A stretch of DNA of 38,481 nt from an uncultured SAR86 cluster bacterium (GTDB lineage: Bacteria; Pseudomonadota; Gammaproteobacteria; Magnimaribacterales; D2472): positions 1 to 38,481 of the forward strand of contig CACBPT010000007.1 in NCBI GenBank assembly GCA_902541245.1. The letters run 5' to 3'. The notes beneath the pieces were generated by a model. It was not told the DNA's origin, made no database searches, and saw nothing but the letters and a program-made list of their open reading frames with translations. Both the position numbers and the translations under genes were made by a program. This document shows, in pieces, positions 7,159 through 17,114 of this stretch; position 1 is the stretch's first letter; each line of letters begins with the position of its first letter.

Positions 7159-7924
7159 AGTTAGGCTCACGCTTTTCTAAGAAAGCTTTAACGCCCTCCA
7201 TGTTTTCGTCAGATCCAAAAATATTATTTTGAGCCTCTGCCTCAGCTTTAAATGTTTCGTCATATGATTGAGTAATTGAATCATTCATGAGTTTCTTTGT
7301 GAGTGACAATGCCTGAGGTGATCGTTTAGATAAATGCTCTGCCCATTTTTTTGTTTCAGATGATAGTGCATCTAATTCTACTACTTTATTAGCAATACCC
7401 ATGCTCAAACAATCAGCAGAGGATATTTTTTTTGCCTCAATTGCAAATTCTAAAGCTCTTGCATATCCAATTGCTCTTGTTAATAAAAAACTAAGCCCGC
7501 CATCTGGAACTAATGCAATGTTACTAAATACAGACATGATATATGAGTCTTTGGCCATGATTCTTAAGTCACATGCCATAGCCAATGCGGCACCGATACC
7601 TGCAGCAGCACCATTTATTGAGCCAATGACTGGTTTTGGCATTTCAATAATGTTCTTTAGAAATGGATAATAGCCTCGTAACAAGGCATCTTTGGTATCA
7701 GACCAGGATGCATCTCTTTCAGTTAAGTCGGCACCGGCAGAAAAGCCTCTACCTTCACCAGTTATAACTAAAACTCTAATTTGAGAGTCATTTTTTACCT
7801 TTTCAGTAGCATCTCCCATATCCCACACAAGCTGCTCATTGAAAGCATTCATCATTTTTGGTCGATTAATAGTTAGTGTTGCTACTCTATTTTCAACTTC
7901 TAAACTAATGGTTTCATAACTCAT
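7151..7924 (-). CDS. Enoyl-CoA hydratase/isomerase family protein (PaaG-like)
   Basis: A 257-residue crotonase-fold protein. SAGADLTER near 62-70 and INGAAAGIGAALAMACDLRI near 103-122 form the oxyanion hole and CoA pocket. The usual first hydratase glutamate position in GAALAMACD is alanine, and the second region reads VPDGGLSF with Asp141, as in PaaG-type 1,2-epoxyphenylacetyl-CoA or delta3,delta2-enoyl-CoA isomerases. Isomerisation is therefore more likely than hydration (inference from known families); the true substrate is unknown. A strong ribosome binding site, AGGAG, lies about 7 bases before the ATG. It is last in the long minus-strand series, 21 bases after tilS, and is not a usual member of that cluster. 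Confidence 0.85.
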   Translation of the reverse strand: MSYETISLEVENRVATLTINRPKMMNAFNEQLVWDMGDATEKVKNDSQIRVLVITGEGRGFSAGADLTERDASWSDTKDALLRGYYPFLKNIIEMPKPVIGSINGAAAGIGAALAMACDLRIMAKDSYIMSVFSNIALVPDGGLSFLLTRAIGYARALEFAIEAKKISSADCLSMGIANKVVELDALSSETKKWAEHLSKRSPQALSLTKKLMNDSITQSYDETFKAEAEAQNNIFGSDENMEGVKAFLEKREPNFK

Positions 7925-7945
7925 ACTTTTCTCCTGATTGATTAA

Positions 7946-8911
7946 TTATTTCTCATTTAAGATTAAATCGCCATCAGAAAAAGTTAAAAAAGCACTCTTT
8001 TGATCATTATCTGCTCTTGACCAATTAACCTGAGTCGTTGGGCTTGGATTTGAAAAAATAAATGCTTTTAAAATTTCTCCAGTTATCTTTTTATTTGGCA
8101 TAGCCAAATTATTGGCTTTAATCCAGAATCTGATAATTTCTGTGCAAATTTCTTCATCTAGATCTAGCAAGAATTTTCTCTCTAATGTAGAACCTTTAAT
8201 ATTTTCTCCAAATTGTTTCTTGATTAAATAATCATGAGCGAACTTATGTTTTGAAACTAAATCAGCTGTTTTTTGAATTTGTGTGCTTGCATTAGGCCAT
8301 CGACTTAAAGTTGTTTTAAGAACTTCATTACGAATAAAATTACGATCCTGATTGGCCTCAAAGTTACTATTATCAGTCACAAAGTCAATATTATGAAAAG
8401 ATAAATATTCAGATAGTTGAGATTTAGTGTAGCCTAGCCATGGCCTTAAAAGAATGCCTTTTCCTAACTTACGTTTTTTTACTGGGCCTTGAAGGCCGTC
8501 AAGACCAGTTCCTCGAAAAAGTCGATATAAAACTGTTTCAGCAACATCATCTGCATGATGAGCCATTAATAATTGATCATTCTTTTGAAGGACTTTTTTA
8601 AAAATACTATATCTTGCATTTCGTGCAGCTGATTCTAGACCAGATTTTTTTGTATTTATATTTACGACGTGGCTTTGAAAATTAATATTTCTATCTTTGC
8701 AGAATTTTCTGCAGTGATCTTCCCATAAATCAGAGTTTTTATTTAAAGAGTGATTTACATGAATTGCTGAAAGCCTTGCATGGAAGTGCTCTTCAAGATT
8801 TAACATATAACAAAAATGTAAAAGCGCAGAAGAATCTCCGCCTCCACTAAAGGCAACTATTACATTTTTATTAGGATCAACAAGATCAAAAAAAGATTCT
8901 GGATCAAACAA
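7946..8911 (-). CDS. tilS: tRNA(Ile)-lysidine synthase TilS, short form
   Basis: A 321-residue PP-loop ATPase that converts C34 of the CAU-anticodon isoleucine tRNA to lysidine so that it reads AUA. The P-loop SGGGDSSALLH lies at 22-32, HHADD near 115-119 and FRGTGLDGL near 132-140. It stops after the substrate-recognition middle domain; the C-terminal domain of the E. coli enzyme (432 residues) is absent. The start is TTG at 8911, chosen because GGAG (8918-8921) sits six bases upstream within the end of accA and no ATG occurs before the P-loop. It is separated from the accA stop by one base. The accA-tilS order is conserved in Pseudomonas. Confidence 0.9.
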   Translation of the reverse strand: MFDPESFFDLVDPNKNVIVAFSGGGDSSALLHFCYMLNLEEHFHARLSAIHVNHSLNKNSDLWEDHCRKFCKDRNINFQSHVVNINTKKSGLESAARNARYSIFKKVLQKNDQLLMAHHADDVAETVLYRLFRGTGLDGLQGPVKKRKLGKGILLRPWLGYTKSQLSEYLSFHNIDFVTDNSNFEANQDRNFIRNEVLKTTLSRWPNASTQIQKTADLVSKHKFAHDYLIKKQFGENIKGSTLERKFLLDLDEEICTEIIRFWIKANNLAMPNKKITGEILKAFIFSNPSPTTQVNWSRADNDQKSAFLTFSDGDLILNEK

Positions 8912-8912
8912 A

Positions 8913-9857
8913 TCAAGCTCCGATTTTAAGCAAACGTTGATAACGTCTTTGAAGTAACTCCTCTTGAGAGAATTTCGATAACTCAGCTATATTTGTTAAT
9001 AATGATAGTTTAATACTTGCAGAAATCGTATCGTAATCTTGGTGAGCTCCTCCAATAGGCTCGGTAATTATCTCGTCGACTATACCTATTTTTTTAAGAT
9101 CATTTGCTCCCACCTTCATGGCTTCAGCTGCTTGAGGAGCTTTGTCTGATTCTCGCCAAACTATTGACGCACATGCTTCAGGTGATGCAACTGAATAAGT
9201 GCCATACTCTAAAATAGCAACATGATCACCAACACCCAATGCTAAGGCTCCTCCTGACCCTCCTTCACCTGAAACAACAACTAGAATTTTAGTTTTCAGA
9301 CTAGACATAACAGCTAGGTTTCTAGCAATTGCCTCACTTTGTCCTCTTTCCTCACCCTCTACACCTGGATAAGCTCCCGCGGTATCAATAAAAGTTATGA
9401 CTGGCATATTAAATTGCTCTGCAAGTTGCATTAATCTTTTAGCTTTTCTGTAACCCTCAGGTTGAGGCATTCCAAAGTTTCTTTTAATTTTTTCTTCCGT
9501 ATCTCGGCCCTTTTCATGGCCGATAATCATGACAGGCATACCTTCTAATTTTGCGATACCTCCAACTAATGAGGCATCGTCAGCAAATTGACGGTCACCG
9601 TGAAGTTCCTCGAATTCATCAAAAATTCTCTCAATAAAATCAAGTGTATGTGGCCTTCCTGGGTGACGAGCAACCTGCACTTTTTGCCACGTTGTCAACT
9701 TAGAATATATTTTCTTTGTCAGTGCCGCTTTTTTAGACTTTAACTTATCTATTTTAGGTAAGAGTTCTGGATTATCTGATGCAGCCAATTGCAATGCTGC
9801 AATTTTCTCTGCAACTTCAGCTATTGGTTTTTCAAAGTCCAAAATATTTACAGTCAT
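8913..9857 (-). CDS. accA: Acetyl-CoA carboxylase carboxyltransferase subunit alpha
   Basis: 314 residues, close to the E. coli length of 319. With AccD it transfers the carboxyl group from biotin to acetyl-CoA, giving malonyl-CoA for fatty acid synthesis. It opens with [17 protein letters not shown], the usual N-terminal helix, followed by [31 protein letters not shown], and the CoA and carboxybiotin pocket [19 protein letters not shown] and [10 protein letters not shown]. The ATG overlaps the dnaE stop as ATGA, so the two are translationally coupled; dnaE-accA is a widespread pair. AccB, AccC and AccD are not in the window. Confidence 0.96.
   Translation of the reverse strand: MTVNILDFEKPIAEVAEKIAALQLAASDNPELLPKIDKLKSKKAALTKKIYSKLTTWQKVQVARHPGRPHTLDFIERIFDEFEELHGDRQFADDASLVGGIAKLEGMPVMIIGHEKGRDTEEKIKRNFGMPQPEGYRKAKRLMQLAEQFNMPVITFIDTAGAYPGVEGEERGQSEAIARNLAVMSSLKTKILVVVSGEGGSGGALALGVGDHVAILEYGTYSVASPEACASIVWRESDKAPQAAEAMKVGANDLKKIGIVDEIITEPIGGAHQDYDTISASIKLSLLTNIAELSKFSQEELLQRRYQRLLKIGA
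8918..8921 (-). promoter_or_regulatory. Shine-Dalgarno that fixes the TTG start of tilS
   Basis: GGAG on the minus strand, six bases before TTG at 8911 and inside the last codons of accA. Confidence 0.6.
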
Positions 9858-12800
9858 TTGTTTAATATGATCGCCTCATCCCCAAACAGATCCTTGAGTA
9901 TTTTTATGTTCTCAAATGAAGGCATAAGTTTAAATTCATCACCAAGCTCTATTATAGCCTCGGAGTCCTCAAGTAAGATTTTTATATGTATTTTACAACT
10001 TCCATGCTTCCAAAAATCTCCATTTAAATTCTTTAAATTAGTCATGTTTGATTGAATGGAATCATTCGGCAAATTTCTGGCATCTATCATAATGGAGTTT
10101 TTGCCTTGACTCATCTGGGATTCTAGAGAATTTACAGATCCAACTTTCATCTTATACATTCTCCGGTTTAGTTCTTTGGATTTATAGTCATCAATCTCAA
10201 CAGCTCCTGCAAAAATAAGAATAGAGTTTGTCTTTAATAGTAAGTGGTATCTTTCTAAAACATCTGTACTTATGGTTCCTTCCATTGTTCCTGTTCCATC
10301 ATCAAAGCTGATAAATGCAATTTGTTTGTTTGATCTATCTCTGATCTGCCTATAAGAATTTAATAGGCCAACTATTTTTGCTCTGTTTACATCATCATTC
10401 ACTTCACTAACTTTATGAGATCTTAAGTTACCAATCATGCTCTCAATTGCAATTACTGGATGTCCTGAAAAGTAATATCCAAGTGCATCTCTTTCATGAT
10501 TAAGCAGGTCCTCTTTGGATAAATCTTTCACATTAAGATATTTCTCATATGGATCAAATGTTTCTTCCATTGAAGCAAAAAGATCAATCGTTCCAGTCAT
10601 TTGAGAGCTATTCTTTTGCCCCTCTCTAAGCATATCTTCCATGCAAGCCAGCGCTATGGATCTGGATGGAGCCAATTCATCAAATGCACCTGCCTTTGTA
10701 AGAGCTTCAATAGATTTTTTACCGCCTAATCGTATATTTACTTTTTTAGTAAAATCAAAGAGGTCTTTAAAAGAATAATTTTTTCGAATATCAATCACAT
10801 GATCTATAAAAGAATCTGCAACACCCTTAATTGCCCCCAATCCATATTTAATGTGCAAGTCAGCGTTAACATTAAAATGCTTATTACTTGTTTTAATATC
10901 AGGAGTTAATACCTCTATTTGCATTTCATTGCATTCGTTAATAAGAGTGCTGATTTTATCGGTATTGCCTAATTCTGTAGATAGAACTGCTGCCATAAAG
11001 TGTTCAGGGAAATATGTCTTTAGATATGCAGTTTGATAGGAGAGCATTGCATAAGCTGCAGAATGCGATTTATTAAAACCATATCCTGCAAACTTTTCAA
11101 TAAGATCAAAGATTTTTTCAGCTGTAGTTTTTTTAATATCATTTTTTGAGCAACCATCTACAAATATTTGTCTTTGTTGCTCCATCTCTTCAACTTTTTT
11201 CTTACCCATTGCTCTGCGTAAAATGTCTGCCTGGCCAAGAGAGTAGCCAGCTAAAACTTGTGCAGCTTGCATGACTTGTTCTTGATACAAAATTACCCCA
11301 TACGTCTCTGATAGAACAGGTACTAGTAGTTCATGAGGGTAAGTTACTTTACTTTTTCCATGCTTTCTATCTACAAACTCATCATGCATCCCTGATTCCA
11401 AAGGACCTGGCCTATATAAAGCTAACAAAGCGACAATTTCTTCAAATTTAGTTGGTTTTAATCTTCGAATCAGCTCTCTCATGCCTGTTGACTCTAATTG
11501 GAAAACAGCAGTGGTTCTTCCAGAAGCAAGTAAATCAAAAACCTTAGGATCATCTAAAGTTAAAGTGTTTAAATCTAAAATCTCTTTATTTTGCTCAGTT
11601 AAATATTCGTTAATAGTCTTTACTGCTCGATCTATTACTGTAAGAGTTCTGAGTCCCAAAAAATCGAATTTAACCAGCCCAATAGTCTCAACATCATCTT
11701 TATCAAACTGAGTCATTAATGATCTGGATTGTGGATCAAAATAAGTTGGACAAAAATCTGTAATTGAGCCAGGCGCAATCACTATTCCACCAGCATGTTT
11801 ACCAACATTTCTCGCTATTCCCTCAAGTTTATAAGCTAAATCTATTATTTCAGAAACTTCATCTTCATCTTGAATCATTTTTTTAAATATTGGCTGAGAA
11901 TTAATCGCTTTTTCAAGAGTCATGCCAGGAATGAATGGAATCATTTTTGAAATTCGATCACCCAAAGCATATGGTTTGCCTAAAGCTCTGGCCACATCCC
12001 TGACTACAGCTCTAGCAGCCATAGTACCAAATGTTGCAATCTGAGATACTGCAGACTTTCCATATTTCTGTGCCACATAATCAATGACCAAATCTCTTTT
12101 ATCCATACAAAAATCAATATCAAAATCTGGCATAGATATTCGTTCTGGATTAATAAATCTTTCAAAAAGAAGATTATGCTCAATTGGATCAAGTGCTGTA
12201 ATTCCCAAAGCATAAGCGACTAATGATCCTGCTCCTGAGCCTCTTCCAGGGCCAACCGGTACATCATTATCCTTAGACCATTGAATAAAATCTGCAACTA
12301 TTAAGAAATAACTAGAGAAGCCAGTTGCATGGATCTGAGCAAGCTCATAATCAAGTCGTTTTTGATAGGTTAGTTTATCTTCTTTCGAATAAGATTTTAT
12401 AATTTCTTGCAATTGAGTCTTAGATAACTCAGACAAAAAAGAATTAAAATCATGTTCCTTGGGAACCGGGTATTCTGGAAGAAAATACTGATCTGTCGTC
12501 AGAGTTACATTACATTTTTGCGCAATTGTAAGAGTATTATTTATTAAAGTGTCAGAGTCACAATCGCTAAAAAGAGAGGAGATATCCTTTGTAGATTTAA
12601 AATATTGTTCAGGAGTAAAAAGTCTTTCTCGATTTGAGTCATTCAGTGTTTTGCCTGTATTAATGCAAACTTTAGTCTCATGAATATCAAAATCTTCCTT
12701 TTGAGAGAACATTATATCGTTTGACGCAATTACTGGAATTAAAAATTCGGATGCTAATGGCAAAATACATTGAATAAATTCTTCCTCAAAAATTTTACCT

Positions 12801-13309
12801 AATCTTTGAATTTCGATAATAAAATCATTTTTAAAAGTTTCTTTGAAAGAGAGTAATTCGGTTTTAAGATCTTGATTTTTCTGATTCTTGACCAGATTAA
12901 AAATTGTAGATGATGATCCTCCTGAAATTACTATGATATTACCTGCGCAACCACTAAGGTCATCAAAAGATACAGAAATATGACCATTTTCTTGGTGAAG
13001 TTGAGATTTTGAGATGATTCCCATCAATAGTTTCAAGCCATCATTATTTTTTGCAAGGCATAAAATTTCGCCAAATTCGCCAGAAGGTGATTTTAGATTT
13101 AAGGTGGTTCCTAGAATGGGTTTAATGCCTGCTTCTTCTGCTTTATTAAAAAATTTGACCATGCCAAACATATTATTTAAATCTGTTAATGCGACAGCTG
13201 GCATTTTTAATTTTTGGGCATTTTCAATAATCTCATTAATTCTTAGTAATCCTCTAGAAATACTAAATTCAGAGGATACGCGAAGATGAACAAAGGAAGT
13301 TTGCATCAT
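9854..13309 (-). CDS. dnaE: DNA polymerase III alpha subunit
   Basis: 1151 residues, the replicative polymerase catalytic subunit. The N-terminal PHP domain starts [11 protein letters not shown] at 6-16; E. coli has His12 and Asp14 where this protein has Ser12 and Glu14. The palm carries PDFDIDFC near 398 (two catalytic Asp) and [15 protein letters not shown] near 540 (third Asp). GTIDLF near residue 905 sits at the position of the E. coli internal beta-clamp motif. The tau-binding region follows an OB fold. The protein is slightly shorter than the E. coli one (1160). ATG-ATG start; its first base overlaps the rnhB stop. The enzyme normally relies on a separate proofreading subunit (DnaQ), not seen here. 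Confidence 0.97.
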   Translation of the reverse strand: MMQTSFVHLRVSSEFSISRGLLRINEIIENAQKLKMPAVALTDLNNMFGMVKFFNKAEEAGIKPILGTTLNLKSPSGEFGEILCLAKNNDGLKLLMGIISKSQLHQENGHISVSFDDLSGCAGNIIVISGGSSSTIFNLVKNQKNQDLKTELLSFKETFKNDFIIEIQRLGKIFEEEFIQCILPLASEFLIPVIASNDIMFSQKEDFDIHETKVCINTGKTLNDSNRERLFTPEQYFKSTKDISSLFSDCDSDTLINNTLTIAQKCNVTLTTDQYFLPEYPVPKEHDFNSFLSELSKTQLQEIIKSYSKEDKLTYQKRLDYELAQIHATGFSSYFLIVADFIQWSKDNDVPVGPGRGSGAGSLVAYALGITALDPIEHNLLFERFINPERISMPDFDIDFCMDKRDLVIDYVAQKYGKSAVSQIATFGTMAARAVVRDVARALGKPYALGDRISKMIPFIPGMTLEKAINSQPIFKKMIQDEDEVSEIIDLAYKLEGIARNVGKHAGGIVIAPGSITDFCPTYFDPQSRSLMTQFDKDDVETIGLVKFDFLGLRTLTVIDRAVKTINEYLTEQNKEILDLNTLTLDDPKVFDLLASGRTTAVFQLESTGMRELIRRLKPTKFEEIVALLALYRPGPLESGMHDEFVDRKHGKSKVTYPHELLVPVLSETYGVILYQEQVMQAAQVLAGYSLGQADILRRAMGKKKVEEMEQQRQIFVDGCSKNDIKKTTAEKIFDLIEKFAGYGFNKSHSAAYAMLSYQTAYLKTYFPEHFMAAVLSTELGNTDKISTLINECNEMQIEVLTPDIKTSNKHFNVNADLHIKYGLGAIKGVADSFIDHVIDIRKNYSFKDLFDFTKKVNIRLGGKKSIEALTKAGAFDELAPSRSIALACMEDMLREGQKNSSQMTGTIDLFASMEETFDPYEKYLNVKDLSKEDLLNHERDALGYYFSGHPVIAIESMIGNLRSHKVSEVNDDVNRAKIVGLLNSYRQIRDRSNKQIAFISFDDGTGTMEGTISTDVLERYHLLLKTNSILIFAGAVEIDDYKSKELNRRMYKMKVGSVNSLESQMSQGKNSIMIDARNLPNDSIQSNMTNLKNLNGDFWKHGSCKIHIKILLEDSEAIIELGDEFKLMPSFENIKILKDLFGDEAIILNK

Positions 13310-13851
13310 TAAACGACGACACCTTTAAATGATTTTCTGTGCAAGGACGTATGGCCATATTCTTTCAGGGCATTTAAATGATGTGCAGTGCCATAACCTT
13401 TATTTTTTGCAAAATCATATACGGGATATTGTTTATCTAGCTTTTTCATAAAATCATCTCTATGTACTTTAGCAATAATTGAGGCTGCTGAAATTTCTGA
13501 AATTAGCTTATCACCTCCTATCACTGCCTTGCAATTTACTTCAATTTTTGGCTTAAATTTTCCATCAATGTAAACCAAATCTGGTCTTATAGTTAATTTC
13601 ATTATAGCTTCTCGCATAGCAAGCAATGTTGCCTGATGGATATTTATTTCATCAATTTTATCATTTGAAATACTTGCGAAACTAAAAATAGATTTTTCTT
13701 TAATTATCTTAGCTAGAATTTCTCTTTTTGAAGAAGAAATTTTCTTAGAGTCAGTTAATCCTGGAATATGATTATTTAAAATTACTGCCGCAGCAGTGAC
13801 AGGACCTGCCAAACAGCCCCTTCCAACCTCATCAACTCCAGCAATAATCAC
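13309..13851 (-). CDS. rnhB: Ribonuclease HII
   Basis: A 180-residue type 2 RNase H that cuts RNA in RNA-DNA hybrids, especially single ribonucleotides built into DNA. The metal-binding GVDEVGRG is at 5-12 (Asp7, Glu8), VYIDGKF near 93 carries a further Asp, and AASIIAKVHRD with KNKGYGTAHH completes the type 2 signature. The start codon is GTG at 13851, overlapping the lpxB stop as GTGA. The lpxB-rnhB-dnaE order is standard for gammaproteobacteria. Confidence 0.95.
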   Translation of the reverse strand: MIIAGVDEVGRGCLAGPVTAAAVILNNHIPGLTDSKKISSSKREILAKIIKEKSIFSFASISNDKIDEINIHQATLLAMREAIMKLTIRPDLVYIDGKFKPKIEVNCKAVIGGDKLISEISAASIIAKVHRDDFMKKLDKQYPVYDFAKNKGYGTAHHLNALKEYGHTSLHRKSFKGVVV

Positions 13852-14972
13852 AATAAATTCTTTATTGCTCTGGCCGCCTCATCAAAACCTTTTCCAGACA
13901 TAGCATTCTTGATCTCTAAAAAATGAGATTGGTATTGTTCTGGCGTAGAGAGTATTTGCGAAAAACTTTTAACAATTGAGTCAGATGTTAAATCATATTG
14001 AATTAACTCAGGGAATATAGGTTTTTGAAGCAGAAGATTAGGAAGTCCAACAAATGGAGTATTAATCAAGCGACTTAAAATTGCATAATTAAGTTTATTA
14101 GTTTTATAGCAAATAATAGGTAATGAGCCTAATGCTGCAGCTTCAAGAGTAGCTGTACCAGAAGTAACAATTGAAATTGGAGATAGTGCAAGGAAGTCCT
14201 GTGCAGAGTTAAGAGATAGCTTATAAGGTATTTCGTTAATGCCTTTTGTTGATTCGATAATCGTAGCTAATTTTTTGTTTGCAGCAGGTATTAAAAAATA
14301 TGCATTTGGATCTTGGTTCAATAATTTTTTGGCTGCTGCAATATAAACCGGCATCAATTCAGATATTTCGCTTATCCTGCTTCCTGGTAAAATGCTGATA
14401 AAATTTTTTGAAGCTACCAAACTGTGGCTCTTTATAATATCTTCAATATTTTTTGGCTTAATTTGACTGAATGGATGCCCCAAAAAAAAGCTTTGCATAT
14501 TTTTTTTTGAATAAAAATCACATTCAAATTTAAATAAACACATTGTTAAATCTATATAAGCTTCAATAGCTCTAATTCTATTCTCTCTCCATCCCCAAAC
14601 TGAGGGGCTTACAACTTGAATTGTTTTAACATTGTTTGATTTAAGTTTTTTATGAAAAAAAACATTGAAATCAGGCGAGTCAACACCGATAAAAATATCA
14701 ATATCGCTAGAAATAAATAGCTTTAACAGTTTTCTTCTATTTAAAAAAATTTGTGGAAGTTTTATTAACGGGTCAATAAAGCCCATTACATGAAGGTCAT
14801 GATAATCAATTCCATTTGGTGTAACGATTGGATAAGTATTGACTTCAGGGCCACCTAAGCCATATAAATCGACCTCAAATATATCTTGCAATGATTCAAT
14901 GATTTTTGCACCGAGTCTATCGCTAGAGTGTTCTGCAGCAATGATGCCAACTTTTAACCTTTCTTTTACCAC
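13848..14972 (-). CDS. lpxB: Lipid-A-disaccharide synthase
   Basis: A 374-residue family 19 glycosyltransferase at the inner membrane that joins UDP-2,3-diacylglucosamine and lipid X to form the lipid A disaccharide. Seen: the N-terminal IIAAEHSSDRLGA near 10-22, a variant of the usual GE-x-SGD-x-LGA, then GVDSPDFN, SPSVWGWRENR near 120-130, LPGSRISEI near 196, and TSGTATLEAA near 268. The start is GTG, set immediately after the lpxA TAG. A slightly different start cannot be ruled out, but the N-terminal strand begins only a few residues later. Confidence 0.93.
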   Translation of the reverse strand: MVKERLKVGIIAAEHSSDRLGAKIIESLQDIFEVDLYGLGGPEVNTYPIVTPNGIDYHDLHVMGFIDPLIKLPQIFLNRRKLLKLFISSDIDIFIGVDSPDFNVFFHKKLKSNNVKTIQVVSPSVWGWRENRIRAIEAYIDLTMCLFKFECDFYSKKNMQSFFLGHPFSQIKPKNIEDIIKSHSLVASKNFISILPGSRISEISELMPVYIAAAKKLLNQDPNAYFLIPAANKKLATIIESTKGINEIPYKLSLNSAQDFLALSPISIVTSGTATLEAAALGSLPIICYKTNKLNYAILSRLINTPFVGLPNLLLQKPIFPELIQYDLTSDSIVKSFSQILSTPEQYQSHFLEIKNAMSGKGFDEAARAIKNLL

Positions 14973-15740
14973 CTATCGAAGTAAGCCTCTTTCAGATCTT
15001 TCAATAGAGCTAATAAAAGTTTCAAGTGCAAGATTTGGATCTTTATTCAATGCATGAAGTTGCTTAATAGCATCTTTGAGAGAGTAGCCTTTTCTGTAAA
15101 TAATTCTATAGGCTTTTTTAATAATATTAATAGAATCATTATCAAATTCATTTCTCTGCATTCCAACTGTGTTTAAACCTATTGGTCGAGCTGGATTAGC
15201 AGCAACTTTTACGAATGCAGGGACATCCATTGTGATTATGGTGTTTATTCCAGTAAATGAGTGATCCCCAAGAGAGCAAAATTGATGCACGAGTGTTACC
15301 CCACCTAAGACTACATTATTTCCTACCTTCACATGTCCAGCTAAACAAGTTGCATTAGCAAATACGTTATTATCACCAACAATGCAGTCATGAGCTATAT
15401 GGACATATGCCATAAATAAATTTTCGTTCCCTATTACAGTTTTAGATTTATCCTGAACAGTTCCTCTATGAACTGTAACTCCCTCTCTAAAAATATTGTT
15501 ATCTCCTATTTCTAAAGTAGTCACTTCTCCTGCATATTTTTTATCAGGAGTGTCTTCCCCAATTGTTGAAAATTGAAAAAAAGTATTCTTCTTACCAATT
15601 TTAGTTGGTCCTTTAATTACAACATGAGAATGAAGAATACAATTTGGACCTATTTCTACATCAGGCCCTATTACGCAAAATGGTCCAATTTTGACTGATT
15701 TATCAATTTTTGCTGAAGAATCAATTACAGAATTAGTCAT
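14973..15740 (-). CDS. lpxA: UDP-N-acetylglucosamine acyltransferase
   Basis: 255 residues, first enzyme of lipid A synthesis; it moves the R-3-hydroxyacyl chain from acyl carrier protein to O-3 of UDP-GlcNAc. The left-handed beta-helix hexapeptides are plain (IDSSAKIDKSVKIGPFCVIG and onward). HIAHDCIVGDNNVFAN near 121 holds the catalytic His, and GGVTLVHQFCSLGDHSF near 146 is typical. A helical C-terminal domain follows. It starts two bases after the fabZ stop. Confidence 0.96.
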   Translation of the reverse strand: MTNSVIDSSAKIDKSVKIGPFCVIGPDVEIGPNCILHSHVVIKGPTKIGKKNTFFQFSTIGEDTPDKKYAGEVTTLEIGDNNIFREGVTVHRGTVQDKSKTVIGNENLFMAYVHIAHDCIVGDNNVFANATCLAGHVKVGNNVVLGGVTLVHQFCSLGDHSFTGINTIITMDVPAFVKVAANPARPIGLNTVGMQRNEFDNDSINIIKKAYRIIYRKGYSLKDAIKQLHALNKDPNLALETFISSIERSERGLLR

Positions 15741-15742
15741 AT

Positions 15743-16183
15743 TTATTTAGGTCGATCAGCGCAAAGGATTGTTGCCTCACAGACATTTTTACCACTAACC
15801 TCAGCCATACAGTCAAACTTCCAAATACCTTTTTTTTCAGATCGGATAATTGCATGCAAATCTATTACTTCTCCTGGAATTACAGGATTTTTAAATCTTG
15901 CCTTATCAACACCAGCAAAATAATAAATGCTTCCTTCTTCAGGAGTCTTTTTCATTGTCATAAAGCCTAAAATTCCAGCTGCTTGAGCAAGCGCTTCAAT
16001 TATCAAAACACCAGGCATAACTGCTTTATTAGGAAAATGTCCATTAAAAAAATCTTCATTAATTGAGACATTTTTTTGGGCATGAATGTTTTTGCCTAGC
16101 TCTACAGATACTATCTTATCGACAAATAAGAATGGATGTCTGTGAGGTAGATGTCTAAGGATATCTGAAAATTCGAAACTCAT
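15743..16183 (-). CDS. fabZ: 3-hydroxyacyl-[acyl-carrier-protein] dehydratase FabZ
   Basis: 146 residues from the ATG at 16183, which overlaps the lpxD stop as ATGA. A longer 160-codon frame is open upstream but would extend into lpxD and lacks family support. The hotdog-fold dehydratase removes water from 3-hydroxyacyl-ACP in fatty acid elongation. LPHRHPFLFVD at 12-22 is the family start, and GHFPNKAVMPGVLIIEALAQ at 48-67 carries the catalytic His49 and Glu63. FabZ competes with LpxA for hydroxyacyl-ACP, which fits its place between lpxD and lpxA. Confidence 0.96.
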   Translation of the reverse strand: MSFEFSDILRHLPHRHPFLFVDKIVSVELGKNIHAQKNVSINEDFFNGHFPNKAVMPGVLIIEALAQAAGILGFMTMKKTPEEGSIYYFAGVDKARFKNPVIPGEVIDLHAIIRSEKKGIWKFDCMAEVSGKNVCEATILCADRPK

Positions 16184-17109
16184 TTTGTAATTCGTCTTTT
16201 TATAAAAACTGATGACTTTGCCCAATCTTTGTGTTCTTGCGCGGGCATTATACCAACATAATTTCCAGGCTTATTAATGCTCTTAGTAATAAGAGTATGG
16301 GCGCCTATTAAAACATCATCAGCTATCTTTAAGTGCCCTAAGATGCCAGATAAACCACCCATTTGTAGGTTTTTTCCTATAATAGTTGATCCAGCTATAG
16401 CACAAGAGGCTGCAATCGCAGCGTTTTCTCCAAGAATTACATTGTGCGCAATATGTACAAGATTATCTAGTTTTACTCCATCATGAATTTCAGTGTTCTC
16501 AATTGCGCCTCTATCTATAGTACATCCAGCTCCAATTTCAACATTATCACCAACAATTAACTTTCCAAGCTGCTCAATCTTTGTGTATCCATTTTTATGA
16601 GGCGCATAACCAAAACCATCTGAGCCTAATACTGAATTGAAATGCACAATTGAGTTCTTCCCAACTTCAACATTCATCACCAATGAAGCATTTGCATGAA
16701 TGATCGAATCCTTACCGATCTTGCAATCAGGACCAATAAATACATTTGGTCCAATAATAACAGATTCATCGACATCAGAACTTTCATGGATAAAATAGGA
16801 AGACTGCTTTGAATCATATGGATTTTGATATTTTTGATATAAAGAAGATATCTTTGCATATGCTAAATAAGGATCATTAACTACAATTCCTGCCTTAATT
16901 TTATCTTTTAATTCTGGGCTAACAATAACCGCAGATGCAGAAGTTTTATTTAGATATTTCTTATACTTTGGATTAGCTAAAAAGGTAATGCACCCTGAAG
17001 ATGAATGTTGAATTGTGCAAATTGAAGAGATCTGGAGATTGCAATCTCCAATCACCTCTCCATTAACTTCCTTAGCTAACTCATTAAGGCTATAAGATTG
17101 CCCTGACAA
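16180..17109 (-). CDS. lpxD: UDP-3-O-(3-hydroxyacyl)glucosamine N-acyltransferase
   Basis: 309 residues, third enzyme of lipid A synthesis, adding the N-linked hydroxyacyl chain. The uridine-binding N-terminal domain (YSLNELAKEVNGEVIGD; ITFLANPKYKKYL) is followed by left-handed beta-helix repeats from about residue 105, including GSDGFGYAPHKNGYTKI and the catalytic-type HIAHNVILGENAAIAA near 218. The first codon is TTG at 17109; no ATG or GTG lies near enough to give the conserved N-terminus. It starts five bases after the skp stop. Confidence 0.93.
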   Translation of the reverse strand: MSGQSYSLNELAKEVNGEVIGDCNLQISSICTIQHSSSGCITFLANPKYKKYLNKTSASAVIVSPELKDKIKAGIVVNDPYLAYAKISSLYQKYQNPYDSKQSSYFIHESSDVDESVIIGPNVFIGPDCKIGKDSIIHANASLVMNVEVGKNSIVHFNSVLGSDGFGYAPHKNGYTKIEQLGKLIVGDNVEIGAGCTIDRGAIENTEIHDGVKLDNLVHIAHNVILGENAAIAASCAIAGSTIIGKNLQMGGLSGILGHLKIADDVLIGAHTLITKSINKPGNYVGIMPAQEHKDWAKSSVFIKRRITK

Positions 17110-17114
17110 ATTTA

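Noticed and set aside
11481-12213. Several open frames of 60-90 codons on both strands inside dnaE
   Set aside because: All lie within the conserved polymerase frame and show no start signals or recognisable protein.
15743-16225. Longer fabZ frame starting at 16225
   Set aside because: The extra 14 residues overlap lpxD and do not match FabZ; the ATGA overlap at 16183 gives the family N-terminus.
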